Assembly (NCBI GenBank): GCA_964611385.1
Contig: CAZSXS010000001.1
Span: 1-64,000 of the forward strand
Direction: 5' to 3'
DNA: 64,000 bases
Source: CAZSXS01 sp964611385
GTDB lineage: Bacteria > Bacillota > Clostridia > Lachnospirales > CAYPQA01
Under the pieces are notes generated by a model, which was given only the letters and a program-made list of their open reading frames with translations, was not told the DNA's origin and ran no database searches. The position numbers were made by a program, and so were the translations under genes. Positions 1 to 7,360 of the stretch are shown piece after piece (positions within the stretch are counted from its first letter, which is position 1; every line of letters begins with the position of its first letter).

Positions 1-48
1 GCCAATTCATCCCACCACCTTAGAGGTTGGGGACTTCTTGGCAACTCA
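1..48 (+). mobile_element. Candidate IS200/IS605-type right end (omega-RNA 3' hairpin), element truncated by the window edge
   Basis: A short hairpin pairs CCCACCACC (11-19) with GGTTGGGG (25-32), flanked by ATTCAT and GACTTCTTGGC. This layout resembles the hairpin that ends many IS200/IS605 elements and the scaffold of TnpB-associated omega RNA. The tnpB gene would lie before position 1, so it cannot be confirmed here. An ordinary terminator is less likely because no T-run follows the stem. Confidence 0.35.
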
Positions 49-180
49 GGTTAAATCATCAATTTCTTACAAAAACTATCTAAGAATTATTTCGTTCGTG
101 TATGAATAATTAACACGTTAAAAACTTAAAATATAAGGTATGACGAAGCTTGTTCTACCGGCTATTGATGGGCTAATGAT

Positions 181-280
181 AAAAATTCTCATATGCCAAA
201 GCTCAACCCATGCCGAATGCGTGGATTGAAACCCTTATGTGCCTATGTTAAAAATTCTCATATACCAAAGCTCAAACCCA
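181..280 (+). repeat. Direct repeat, two ~30-bp copies 69 bp apart
   Basis: AAAAATTCTCATATGCCAAAG and the following bases at 181-210 recur almost exactly at 250-280 (one substitution, one inserted A). The intergenic stretch 49-451 has no other credible gene. It holds this duplication and then the R1 hairpin element. Two copies only, so it is not a CRISPR array. Confidence 0.7.
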
Positions 281-282
281 TT

Positions 283-381
283 CCCGGCTTTTTTGAAAGG
301 GAAGGGTGGGGGTTTGGGGAGGGAAGGGAAAACTTTTTTCGCCGTTTGAAAAAAGTTTTCCCTTCCCTCCCCAAAGGTTTT
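283..381 (+). repeat. R1 dispersed double-hairpin element, copy a
   Basis: It begins with CCGGCTTTTTTGAAAG and continues into a near-perfect long palindrome (316-372). The G/A-rich left arm pairs with a C/T-rich right arm around the loop GCCGTTTG. The same architecture recurs near 3640 and 33690, and the 5' part alone at 13780 and 18092. The arms here (GGGGAGGGAAGGG) differ from the other copies yet stay complementary. Confidence 0.8.
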
Positions 382-451
382 AATACCCCCAGCCGGAGAA
401 AAAAATTTGGTACTTATTCTATATTATTTGAAAGTCGAGGTCAATAGCCAA

Positions 452-916
452 ATGAAGATCAGAATTGTAGGCAACTGGGGCAAGGATCAAGTCATAGAGT
501 TAATTCAAAGATTTTTTGGGGACTCGGGAAAGAAATTTCAGATATTTGACGAGAATAGTAAGGAGTCGAAGGTAGATATTTTGTTAATTATTGATAGTGT
601 TCTGGCAAAAACTTCCATAGACTTAGAGAAGGAAGCCTTTGTCATTTTGAATATGGATGAAAAGTTGGACAGTAAGCTGGTGCTGGACGGCCATGTCAAG
701 CTGATTACTTACGGATTCAATAATAAGGCCAGTATAACGGCATCCAGTGTTTCTGAATCCAAAACGCAGTTTTGTATCCAGCGCTCGATTCCAACTTTTT
801 CCGGGCGTGTGATTGTGGAGCAGGAGTTTTCTATTGAGCTTGGAAGCGAGCTTTATGATATTCGAAATATTTTGGCGGCTGTCACCGTTTCACTGATCAG
901 TGATGTGCTGATTTAA
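452..916 (+). CDS. Small Mur-ligase-like protein (154 aa), function unknown
   Basis: The protein begins MKIRIVGNWG. An upstream in-frame ATG at 407 overlaps repeat-derived sequence and is less likely. The second half (ITYGFNNKASITASS, then SIELGSELYDIRNILAAV) resembles the end of the central domain of Mur ligases, where a phrase like TYG-N--A follows the ATPase core and G-H---N-LAA precedes the C-terminal domain. The P-loop and catalytic residues of a full Mur ligase are absent, so it is unlikely to be an active ligase. It lies 77 bp before an OB-fold gene in the same direction. The Mur link is read by eye only; a lineage-specific hypothetical protein is the alternative. Confidence 0.7.
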   Translation: MKIRIVGNWGKDQVIELIQRFFGDSGKKFQIFDENSKESKVDILLIIDSVLAKTSIDLEKEAFVILNMDEKLDSKLVLDGHVKLITYGFNNKASITASSVSESKTQFCIQRSIPTFSGRVIVEQEFSIELGSELYDIRNILAAVTVSLISDVLI

Positions 917-993
917 AGTTCTAAAACCTATATACCCCGAATAGAATTTAGAAATTACTAATGTTTGCAAAAAAATGCGGAAGGGGTATTAGA

Positions 994-1722
994 ATGCAGC
1001 AGGAAGCTATGCCGGTCAACAATTCTATCAGTGTTGTAGGTACTATTATTTCAGATTTTACCTTTAGTCACCAAGTCTTTGGAGAAGGCTTTTATTCGTT
1101 CAGCCTCCAAGTCAAAAGGTTAAGTGAAGCCTGCGACATCCTGCCTGTGACAATATCGGAAAGACTTTGCGATAAAAGCTTACTGACTATTGGCACGGTA
1201 GTACATATTTTAGGTCAGGTTCGTTCGTACAACAATTTTGTCGAGTCCGACAGAAAAAACAAATTAATTTTAACCGTATTCGCCAGGGAGATTTTCATTA
1301 AGGACAGCGTTCAAGGGGAAAACCCCAATGAAGTCATGCTGAACGGCTACATCTGTAAGCCGCCCGTTTATCGAACAACCCCCTTTGGACGGGAGATCTG
1401 TGATATTTTAGTTGCAGTCAATCGTTCTTATAACAAATCGGACTACATCCCTTGCATCTCCTGGGGCCGTAACGCCCGCTTTGCCGGAAGCTTAACCGTA
1501 TCCGACAATCTGAAAATTCTTGGCCGTATGCAAAGCCGTAACTACCAAAAAAAGCTGGAAAACGGTGAAGTATTGGAAAAGGTGGCCTTGGAAATCTCCG
1601 TGTCCAAGATTGAGTTAAATGACAGGCAGTACCTTAACGAAGAAGACGACAACGCTGAAGGAGCATTGGATGCTGAGATGGAGAACGAATTAGAGAACGA
1701 AATGGAGGATGGATTAGAGTAG
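994..1722 (+). CDS. Two-domain OB-fold (SSB-like) protein, 242 aa
   Basis: Two similar segments (about residues 8-100 and 112-210) each show the beta-barrel rhythm of single-strand DNA-binding proteins: VVGTIISDF..FYSFSLQVKR, and later VMLNGYICKPPVYRTTPFGREICDILVAVNR followed by IPCISWGRNA. The second half is close to the SSB/PriB core. The tail is strongly acidic (EEDDNAEGALDAEMENELE), as in SSB tails that recruit partner proteins. The start at 994 has GGAAGGGGT upstream; the ATG at 961 lacks a ribosome binding site. It probably binds single-stranded DNA, but the partner is unknown. It is not the canonical ssb. Confidence 0.75.
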   Translation: MQQEAMPVNNSISVVGTIISDFTFSHQVFGEGFYSFSLQVKRLSEACDILPVTISERLCDKSLLTIGTVVHILGQVRSYNNFVESDRKNKLILTVFAREIFIKDSVQGENPNEVMLNGYICKPPVYRTTPFGREICDILVAVNRSYNKSDYIPCISWGRNARFAGSLTVSDNLKILGRMQSRNYQKKLENGEVLEKVALEISVSKIELNDRQYLNEEDDNAEGALDAEMENELENEMEDGLE

Positions 1723-1735
1723 AACAAAATAGATA

Positions 1736-1764
1736 TTGACAAGATTTTCCATTAGTGGTACTAT
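1736..1764 (+). promoter_or_regulatory. Sigma-A-type promoter for the DUF6465-like gene
   Basis: TTGACA (1736-1741), a 17-bp spacer and TACTAT (1759-1764) precede the gene at 1819 by about 50 bp. Confidence 0.65.
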
Positions 1765-1818
1765 CTCCTGAGCACCCGAAAAAATTGTGTTAAAATACTT
1801 TTAAGGAGAGAGTTTGCC

Positions 1819-2016
1819 ATGAAGTTGGAGACCTTTGTCGAGTTCGGCGGAAGCAAGCTTGATGTCAAGCACTTTGAAGATCGTGCAAAAGAGGTTTGGA
1901 AATCCGACGGAAAGCTGGTTAAAGACATTAAAAAGCTCGCATTATATTTTAAGCCTGAAGAGAAAGCTTGTTATTATGTGTTTAATGAGCAAGAAAGCGG
2001 AAGGCTACAATTTTGA
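1819..2016 (+). CDS. Small DUF6465-like protein (65 aa)
   Basis: The protein MKLETFVEFGGSKLD... resembles the small clostridial family DUF6465, with a V-x-E-F-GG-x-x-x-D start, a central KDIKKL helix and a terminal CYYVFN strand. The function is unknown. The start has AAGGAGAGAG upstream, its own promoter at 1736-1764 and a strong terminator directly after, so it is probably monocistronic. Confidence 0.75.
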   Translation: MKLETFVEFGGSKLDVKHFEDRAKEVWKSDGKLVKDIKKLALYFKPEEKACYYVFNEQESGRLQF

Positions 2017-2025
2017 CAACTACAT

Positions 2026-2065
2026 AAAAAAGACCCTATGGGTTATAAACCCTAGGGTCTTTTTT
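2026..2065. terminator. Bidirectional Rho-independent terminator
   Basis: AAAAAAGACCCTATGGG pairs with CCCTAGGGTCTTTTTT around a short loop. It separates the convergent DUF6465-like gene (+) and rdgB (-). Confidence 0.85.
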
Positions 2066-2069
2066 GTTT

Positions 2070-2717
2070 TCATTCTTCTGATAAGCCAGACTTGCTTCCT
2101 AGCTCCAACTTCATCCGCTTCAAGGCTTTGCCTCTGTGGCTGATTCTATTCTTAAGATCAGATGGCATTTCGGCCGTTGTCATTTTGTACTCGGGTACAT
2201 AAAAGATGGGATCATAGCCAAAGCCGTTTTTGCCTTTGATCTCATGAGCAATGAAGCCCTCGATTGTGGCCTGAGTCGTGATGACCTTTAGATTTTGCGT
2301 GCCCATTTGGCCTTCGTCCCACAGAACAGCAGCAATGACACAAACGAAGCGTGCGCTCCGCTGGTGGTCAGGCACAGCCTTTAACATCTCCAAGATCCGG
2401 GCATTCTTAACGGAATAGGGCGTATCCTCTCCCATATACCGAGCCGACAGTACCCCTGGCGCCTTGTTTAGATAATCAATTTCGAGACCGCTATCATCAC
2501 TGAACACGATATAGGGATCCGGCACCTTGTCTTTGCAGCGCATAAAAATTTCTACGGCCTTTTTGACGGCGTTGGCCTGAAAGGTTTCGCCGTCTTCCAC
2601 AACCTCCGGATCAATGTCCAACTCCTTGGGCGTTTTGATATCGCAGCCCAGTATTTCTTTAACTTCAACTACCTTTTTGCTGTTGTTTGTCGCAAAAATG
2701 ATCTGTGGTATGTTCAT
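2070..2717 (-). CDS. rdgB: dITP/XTP pyrophosphatase (RdgB/HAM1 family)
   Basis: This 215-aa protein hydrolyses non-canonical purine NTPs (XTP, dITP, ITP) to monophosphates, cleaning the nucleotide pool. Family marks are the N-terminal IIFATNNSKKVVEVKEIL (the TxNxxK nucleotide loop), SDDSGLEIDYL with the catalytic acidic residue, GKNGFGYDPIFYVP, and the terminal NRISHRGKALKRM. The start MNIPQ has GAAAAGGAGAA upstream; an in-frame ATG at 2786 lies inside the preceding gene. It follows the TIM-barrel isomerase gene by 16 bp and shares its promoter at 3600-3628. Confidence 0.93.
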   Translation of the reverse strand: MNIPQIIFATNNSKKVVEVKEILGCDIKTPKELDIDPEVVEDGETFQANAVKKAVEIFMRCKDKVPDPYIVFSDDSGLEIDYLNKAPGVLSARYMGEDTPYSVKNARILEMLKAVPDHQRSARFVCVIAAVLWDEGQMGTQNLKVITTQATIEGFIAHEIKGKNGFGYDPIFYVPEYKMTTAEMPSDLKNRISHRGKALKRMKLELGSKSGLSEE

Positions 2718-2733
2718 GGATTCTCCTTTTCCG

Positions 2734-3567
2734 TTAAATACCCAAATCCTTAAGGATCGTTTTAAGGAAGTCCCTACCACTTGCAATATCCTTGATCTGC
2801 TGTTCGCCGCTTATTTCTCTTTCCATAACCAGGGGGCCTGTGTAACCCAGTTCATGTAAGCGCTTGATCAGCACAGGGAAATTTGCTTTGCCTTCACCCA
2901 GTGCTACCTCTGGGCCAAGCTCCTTGCCGCAGCTTGGGTACAGGCCGTCTTTGCAGTGGGTATTTCGGACATATTTACCGAAAACATCCAGCGAATCGAC
3001 ACTGCTAGCCTTGCCATACATAATCAGGTTGGCTGTGTCCAGATTAATGCCCAGATTACCTGTACCGATCTCCTCAATCGCACGAAGGAGGGTAACGGGT
3101 GTTTCTTGACCTGTTTCGAAGAGGAAGTATTGATTTTTCTTCTTCATATAAGAGGTAAGACTGCGCAAAGCAGTGACAAGGCCCGCAAAATCCGAATTAT
3201 TTGGATCCTCAGGTATAAAACCCACATGGGTAATCAAATCCGATACGCCCATCCATGCAGCGAAATCCGAAGCGGCAAACAGTTCCTTAAGGCGTGCAAA
3301 ACGGTAAGCGGGCGGCACTAAGCCCAGCGTTGAAGGTCCCCCATAGAAGTTCCACTCCTTTGGCCCGTCCCAGCCTGCCCAAAGGCCTGTAATTTCTATT
3401 CCGGCCTGATCGGCAAGGATGCGAATCTGCTCTGCATTCTCCTTAGTGTAAAGGCTAGTATCCCAACAGCAGAGCTGGCAACAGTTCAGCTCCATGTCTA
3501 GTGCTTTTTTAAACTCCTTTTCTAAATCCACGCCTTGATGAAACCCGATTAGTACTCCTATTTTCAT
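2734..3567 (-). CDS. Sugar phosphate isomerase/epimerase-like TIM barrel (AP-endonuclease 2 family)
   Basis: This 277-aa protein has the Xylose-isomerase-like TIM-barrel pattern. Likely metal ligands fall at strand ends: FETGQE, the aspartate of INLDTANL, the histidine of RNTHCKD, and the glutamate of VMEREI near the C-terminus. Such enzymes isomerise or epimerise sugars, inositols or hydroxy acids; the substrate cannot be read from sequence. The start has AAGGGGGAAAC upstream. It is first in a two-gene operon with rdgB. Confidence 0.85.
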   Translation of the reverse strand: MKIGVLIGFHQGVDLEKEFKKALDMELNCCQLCCWDTSLYTKENAEQIRILADQAGIEITGLWAGWDGPKEWNFYGGPSTLGLVPPAYRFARLKELFAASDFAAWMGVSDLITHVGFIPEDPNNSDFAGLVTALRSLTSYMKKKNQYFLFETGQETPVTLLRAIEEIGTGNLGINLDTANLIMYGKASSVDSLDVFGKYVRNTHCKDGLYPSCGKELGPEVALGEGKANFPVLIKRLHELGYTGPLVMEREISGEQQIKDIASGRDFLKTILKDLGI

Positions 3568-3599
3568 AATGTTTCCCCCTTGATTTTTATGGTTGCTTG

Positions 3600-3628
3600 A
3601 TTATACAGCAAGTTTAAGCAAGAAACAA
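3600..3628 (-). promoter_or_regulatory. Promoter of the isomerase-rdgB operon
   Basis: On the minus strand TTGTTT (3628-3623), a 17-bp spacer and TATAAT (3605-3600) lie 33 bp before the start at 3567. Confidence 0.6.
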
Positions 3629-3639
3629 ACCTTATTTTA

Positions 3640-3781
3640 AAACCGTGGGGGGAAGGAGAAGAAAACTTTTTTCAAACGGCGAAAAAAAGTTTTCTTCTCC
3701 TTCCCCCACCCCCCCATCCTCATCTTTCAAAAAAGCCGGACATGGGGTGAGGTACCAATCCCTCGGAAATTTTGAAGGATC
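3640..3781 (-). repeat. R1 dispersed double-hairpin element, copy b
   Basis: This full-length copy is read on the minus strand. CTTCAAAATTTCC and CCGGCTTTTTTGAAAG form the first inverted pair. A long palindrome at 3645-3709 follows, with arms of the type GTGGGGGGAAGGAGAAGAAAAC. It sits directly downstream of thrS, so it may also end that transcript, although no U-run follows the stem. Confidence 0.85.
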
Positions 3782-3791
3782 CAGACAAAAA

Positions 3792-5354
3792 CTATTCAAT
3801 ACATCGTGGTTTACCCTTTTCAATCTCTTCCCTTAGATTTTCCATCAGGCGCTCTACATTCATTTCTCCCAAATTACCGTCCTTTCGGCTACGAAGGGCA
3901 AAGGTCTTATTCTCTAGCTCTCGATCACCTATGACCAGCATATAATTCACTTTCTCTTGCTCAAAAGCTTTAATCTTGCTTCGCATGTTCTCGTCATTTT
4001 CATTCACCGAAACTCGGAAGCCAAGACTCCGTAACTCCTTGGCCAAGGCCTTGGCGTATTCGTTGTGGGCGGGCTGTATGGGTACAATCCCGAATTGTAC
4101 AGGGGCAAACCAGAAAGGGAAGTCCCCCTTATACTGTTCGATTAAAAGCGCCATGAAACGCTCCAGACTGCCAAAAAGAGCCCTGTGTACCATATAGGGT
4201 GTGTGGGGCTTTCCGTCCTTGCCCACGTAGCGCATCTGAAAACGCTGGGGCAGGTTAAAATCAAACTGTATCGTGCTGCATTGCCATTCCCGGCCAAGAG
4301 AATCTTGGAGCTTTAAGTCGATCTTTGGTCCATAGAAAGCCCCGCCGCCCTCGTCGATCTTGTAGTCTAATCCAGCAGCCAGCACAGCCTTTTTCAAAAC
4401 CTCCGTAGCCATCTCCCAAGCCTGGTCGTCTCCGATAAACTTTTCCTTCGGCTTAGTGGAGATATAAGCTTGAAAGCTTTCCAGGCCAAAAGAACGAAGT
4501 ATATAGAGAGAGAACTTCAAGGCGTTTTCCACCTCAGCGTCGATTTGCTCCGGCGTACATAAGATATGGGCGTCATCCTGCGTAAAGCCTCGGACTCGTG
4601 TAAGCCCGCTTAATGCTCCGGACAACTCATAACGATAAACCGTACCATACTCAGCATATTTGATGGGCAAGTCTCGGTACGAGCGAAGCTCACTATTGTA
4701 GATATGAATGTGGAAGGGGCAATTCATGGGCTTTAGAAAATACGCCTCACCATCAATTTCAATCGGGCTGTACATGGAATCCTTGTAAAAATCCAGATGT
4801 CCAGAAGTTTTCCAAAGCTCCGCTCTTCCGATGTGGGGGGAATAAACCCACTGATAGCCATTCAAAATATGGGCTGTCTGCCCGAACTGCTCTAACAGAT
4901 AGCGAAGCATTGCGCCCTTTGGGTGCCAAAGGATCAACCCTTGCCCGATTTCATTGGCACTGGAATAGAGTTTCATCTCTTGTCCCAGCACCTTATGGTC
5001 GCGAAAGGCGGCATCTGCCATTCGTTCTTTGTATGCCTCCAACTCTGCCTTTGTTTCGAACGCTACTACATAAATGCGCTGTAGCATCCGATTCTTGGCA
5101 TTTCCACCTTCATAGGCACCGGAAAAATGGCTGAGCTCAAAGGCAGCAGTTCCTAAGGCCTTTTCCGTATTCTTGGCTGCCAAGGCCTTCAACTCCGTCC
5201 CTATCTTCGAAAACAACTCTGGATTCAAAGGTGGAAGGTCAAAGTCACAATGCAACCCTTCTTTGCTTTCCTCATACGCAACAAGCGTAGCCCCAACAAA
5301 AATATTTTTAACTGCGGACGCAAGTGCATCCACCAGAATTTTTTTATCAAACAT
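3792..5354 (-). CDS. thrS: Threonyl-tRNA synthetase, short form without TGS domain and with a degenerate editing region
   Basis: This 520-aa class II synthetase charges tRNA-Thr. The catalytic core is complete: YSPHIGRAELWKTSGH, the zinc cysteine of MNCPFHIHIY, motif 2 YRYELSGALSGLTRVRGFTQDDAHIL, motif 3 HRALFGSLERF, and the anticodon-binding domain (FGIVPIQP..., VNENDENMRSKIK, YMLVIGDREL). Usual bacterial ThrRS is near 640 aa. Here the N-terminal TGS domain is missing. The remnant editing domain begins ILVDALASAVK, where other ThrRS carry an HxxxH, and no CxGxH precedes SGAYEGGNAKN. The ATG at 5354 has AAAAAGGAG ten bases upstream; an in-frame TTG at 5363 is possible. Transcription crosses a structured leader (5430-5683). 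Confidence 0.93.
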   Translation of the reverse strand: MFDKKILVDALASAVKNIFVGATLVAYEESKEGLHCDFDLPPLNPELFSKIGTELKALAAKNTEKALGTAAFELSHFSGAYEGGNAKNRMLQRIYVVAFETKAELEAYKERMADAAFRDHKVLGQEMKLYSSANEIGQGLILWHPKGAMLRYLLEQFGQTAHILNGYQWVYSPHIGRAELWKTSGHLDFYKDSMYSPIEIDGEAYFLKPMNCPFHIHIYNSELRSYRDLPIKYAEYGTVYRYELSGALSGLTRVRGFTQDDAHILCTPEQIDAEVENALKFSLYILRSFGLESFQAYISTKPKEKFIGDDQAWEMATEVLKKAVLAAGLDYKIDEGGGAFYGPKIDLKLQDSLGREWQCSTIQFDFNLPQRFQMRYVGKDGKPHTPYMVHRALFGSLERFMALLIEQYKGDFPFWFAPVQFGIVPIQPAHNEYAKALAKELRSLGFRVSVNENDENMRSKIKAFEQEKVNYMLVIGDRELENKTFALRSRKDGNLGEMNVERLMENLREEIEKGKPRCIE

Positions 5355-5429
5355 TGTACTCAATCTCCTTTTTTAAATATTCAATCATGGGCTACAAACC
5401 CAATGGCTGCAACCCAGAAATATCAAAGC

Positions 5430-5516
5430 CTATGACACATTCTTTCTACGAAATATTTTGTGTCCTTCTGCGGTAAGCCGCTCCTTGGAATCTGTTTGAA
5501 GTCTTCCTTTAATCAT
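5430..5516 (-). CDS. Candidate 28-aa leader ORF upstream of thrS
   Basis: The ORF (MIKGRLQTDSKERLTAEG...) has a near-perfect ribosome binding site, AGGAAAGGAGGTGATTG, and lies between the leader hairpin/terminator and thrS. It has two threonine codons and many basic residues. The strong initiation signal is the main support. It could be a regulatory leader peptide or a small independent protein; no homologue is recognised. Confidence 0.4.
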   Translation of the reverse strand: MIKGRLQTDSKERLTAEGHKIFRRKNVS

Positions 5517-5551
5517 CGGAGCAATCACCTCCTTTCCTATCCGAAGTCAAA

Positions 5552-5600
5552 ATAAAAAACACCTTGCAGATACAAAAAAGTGTCTGCAAGGTGTTTTTTT
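5552..5600 (-). terminator. Rho-independent terminator or attenuator in the thrS leader
   Basis: AAAACACCTTGCAGA pairs with TCTGCAAGGTGTTTTTT around a 12-base loop. It lies upstream of thrS on the same strand with no gene before it, which suits transcription attenuation. The canonical T-box sequence (AGGGUGGNACCGCG) was looked for and not found. Confidence 0.7.
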
Positions 5601-5602
5601 CA

Positions 5603-5683
5603 TCCTGCAACCACGACAACAAGGGCTAGCCTTGAAGCCGGTTGCAATGCAACGAGCAAGGCTGCCCTACATGGTTGTGGTGG
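5603..5683 (-). ncRNA. Structured leader element upstream of the thrS attenuator
   Basis: A long imperfect stem pairs CAACCA, AGGGC and AGCCTTG with CAAGGCT, AGCCCT and TGGTTG. An inner hairpin GTTGCATTGCAAC sits in the loop. It lies immediately 5' of the terminator, as a sensing domain would. The class is not recognised. Confidence 0.45.
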
Positions 5684-5849
5684 TAAAGCAATTTTTATCA
5701 ATACTCAGTAAGATCATAATCATCATCCTGTTCAAGGGTTCATTGTTCATTATCAATGGCTATAGGCCATTGTATGCCTTATGCTTTATGTTTTAACACA
5801 TCTCCATCAAAAAAGCAAGGGGGGATGAAAGAGATTTACAGGCAGCTAT

Positions 5850-5947
5850 TATACTCAGTCTCTTAAATATTTTCCAGCCACTTTCATTCAACCGGAATCA
5901 ATTCTATCTTTTGTAGCGGCTTTGCAAAGATAAACCTGACTGAGTAC
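5850..5947 (+). mobile_element. MITE-like element, copy A (98 bp)
   Basis: Ends are TATACTCAGTC and GACTGAGTA, followed inward by TCTTAAA on the left and GCGGCTTTGCAAAG on the right. It has no coding capacity. The 715-bp gap between thrS and tsaB (5355-6078) holds the thrS leader, this element and the tsaB promoter. The stretch 5690-5845 shows nothing clear. Confidence 0.75.
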
Positions 5948-5969
5948 AGGACTGCTAGTCCAAAAAAAC

Positions 5970-5998
5970 TTGCAATTTTTTACACATAAAGCTATAAT
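5970..5998 (+). promoter_or_regulatory. Promoter of the tsaB operon
   Basis: TTGCAA (5970-5975), a 17-bp spacer and TATAAT (5993-5998) lie about 80 bp before tsaB. Confidence 0.7.
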
Positions 5999-6078
5999 CA
6001 CACTATAAAAAATAAACCCCAAAGCAAGCTGCCCCCCACCAAGGTTTTATTATCTTTACTTTGAAAGGATCTGAATAA

Positions 6079-6771
6079 ATGAAAATATTGGGCATCGAAA
6101 CCTCCGGACAGGTGGCCGGAGTCGCCGTGGCGGAGGATGGAAAACTGCTAGCCGAGATGAACCTGTCTTATAAGAAAGAACATAGTACGACCATCATGCC
6201 CATGCTTGATACGCTTTTGAACGCGCTGAATTTGCAGCCCTCGGATATTGACCTCTGCGCCGTAACCAATGGCCCCGGCTCCTTTACTGGCCTGCGGATC
6301 GGCGTTGCAACTATTAAGGGATTTTGCTTTCAATCAAAACAAGTCATACCGGTACCTACACTGGATGCTTTGGCATATAATGTCTATGATCAAAAGAATC
6401 TTGTGGTGCCCATCATGGATGCAAGACGGAATCAAGTGTATACCGCTGTCTATTATCAGGGCAATAGGCTCACGGAATATGAGGCGCTGCCGCTTCCTGA
6501 GCTGCTGCAAAAAGTCACGGAGTACGGAACCAACTATCATACGGGCGTTGTCTTTCTTGGAGATGGCGTCTATGCGTATGGGGAAACCCTCAGAGCCTAC
6601 ACCGACCTTGCCGTTAGTTTTGCCACCGAAAATAACTGCCTCCAGCGGGCAAGTTCTGTGGCGCTTTTGGCCTTCTCGCTTTATGAGCAAGGAAAAGCTT
6701 GCAGTGCAGAGGAACTCCCCATTTATTACCTACGAAAATCGCAAGCTGAACGTTTGTCTTCCTCAGATTGA
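6079..6771 (+). CDS. tsaB: tRNA threonylcarbamoyladenosine biosynthesis protein TsaB
   Basis: This 230-aa protein is an inactive ASKHA-fold partner of TsaD in making t6A at position 37 of ANN-decoding tRNAs. Typical TsaB marks are MKILGIETSGQVAGVAV, the LNALNLQPSDIDLCAVTNGPGSFTGLRIG block and PIMDARRNQVYTAVY. AAAGGAT upstream serves as the ribosome binding site. The gene leads a tsaB-rimI-Lon-like operon interrupted by a MITE copy. tsaB-rimI adjacency is common in Firmicutes. Confidence 0.95.
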   Translation: MKILGIETSGQVAGVAVAEDGKLLAEMNLSYKKEHSTTIMPMLDTLLNALNLQPSDIDLCAVTNGPGSFTGLRIGVATIKGFCFQSKQVIPVPTLDALAYNVYDQKNLVVPIMDARRNQVYTAVYYQGNRLTEYEALPLPELLQKVTEYGTNYHTGVVFLGDGVYAYGETLRAYTDLAVSFATENNCLQRASSVALLAFSLYEQGKACSAEELPIYYLRKSQAERLSSSD

Positions 6772-6787
6772 CGAGGAAGAGTATATT

Positions 6788-6889
6788 TATACTCAGTCTC
6801 TTAAACATTTACCAAGCCGCCATCATTCAACCAGCTTAAATGCTAATGTCTTGGGCGGCTTTGCAAAGTGGAACGTGACTGAGAGTATA
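6788..6889 (+). mobile_element. MITE-like element, copy B (102 bp)
   Basis: TATACTCAGTC (6788-6798) and GACTGAGAGTATA (6877-6889) bound CCGCCATCATTCAACC... and GGCGGCTTTGCAAAG. It is inserted between the tsaB stop and the rimI ribosome binding site without breaking either gene. Confidence 0.85.
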
Positions 6890-6901
6890 CAAGGAGATAA
6901 A

Positions 6902-7360
6902 ATGATACAGATAGCATTGATGAAGCCGGAGCATTTGGACTCCGTCATGGAAATTGAGGATGATTCCTTTTCAATCCCTTGGTCCAGGCGAGAGATGGAA
7001 AAGGATATGAATAATCCAATCTCTACCTACCTGGTTGTGATAAAGAATGGAAAGGTTTGCGGCTATGCGGGCATGTGGCATGTGATAAACGAAGGACATA
7101 TCACGAATATCGCCGTGAAAAGTGAGTTCAGGAGGCAAGGGCTGGGGCGTATGCTGATGGAAGCCCTGGAGGCTGTGGCCAAAGAAAAGGAGATGATCGG
7201 TATCACCCTGGAAGTGCGTATGAATAATACTCCGGCTCAGCGGCTGTATACAGGCTTTGGGTTTAGACCGGAGGGGATTCGGAAAAACTATTACCAGGAC
7301 ACAAAAGAAGATGCAATTATTATGTGGAAGTATTATGAGGTGAAAGAGAGGTCGTTATGA
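6902..7360 (+). CDS. rimI: Ribosomal protein S18 alanine N-acetyltransferase (RimI-type GNAT)
   Basis: This 152-aa GNAT acetyltransferase transfers acetyl from acetyl-CoA to a protein N-terminus. Visible marks are the acetyl-CoA loop VKSEFRRQGLGRMLMEAL (Q/RxxGxG/A), the N-terminal EIEDDSFSIPWSRREMEKD typical of RimI, and EVRMNNTPAQRLYTGFGFRPEGIRKNYY near the end. The ATG at 6902 has AAGGAGATAA upstream. An open frame extends upstream through the MITE but has no ribosome binding site. The stop overlaps the next start (ATGA). Confidence 0.93.
   Translation: MIQIALMKPEHLDSVMEIEDDSFSIPWSRREMEKDMNNPISTYLVVIKNGKVCGYAGMWHVINEGHITNIAVKSEFRRQGLGRMLMEALEAVAKEKEMIGITLEVRMNNTPAQRLYTGFGFRPEGIRKNYYQDTKEDAIIMWKYYEVKERSL

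Noticed and set aside
181..280. Spaced direct repeats that look like a CRISPR start
   Set aside because: Only two copies, 30 bp each and 69 bp apart, no cas genes and no further units.
5355..5700. T-box riboswitch before thrS
   Set aside because: The conserved T-box sequence and specifier layout were not found; described as an unknown leader instead.
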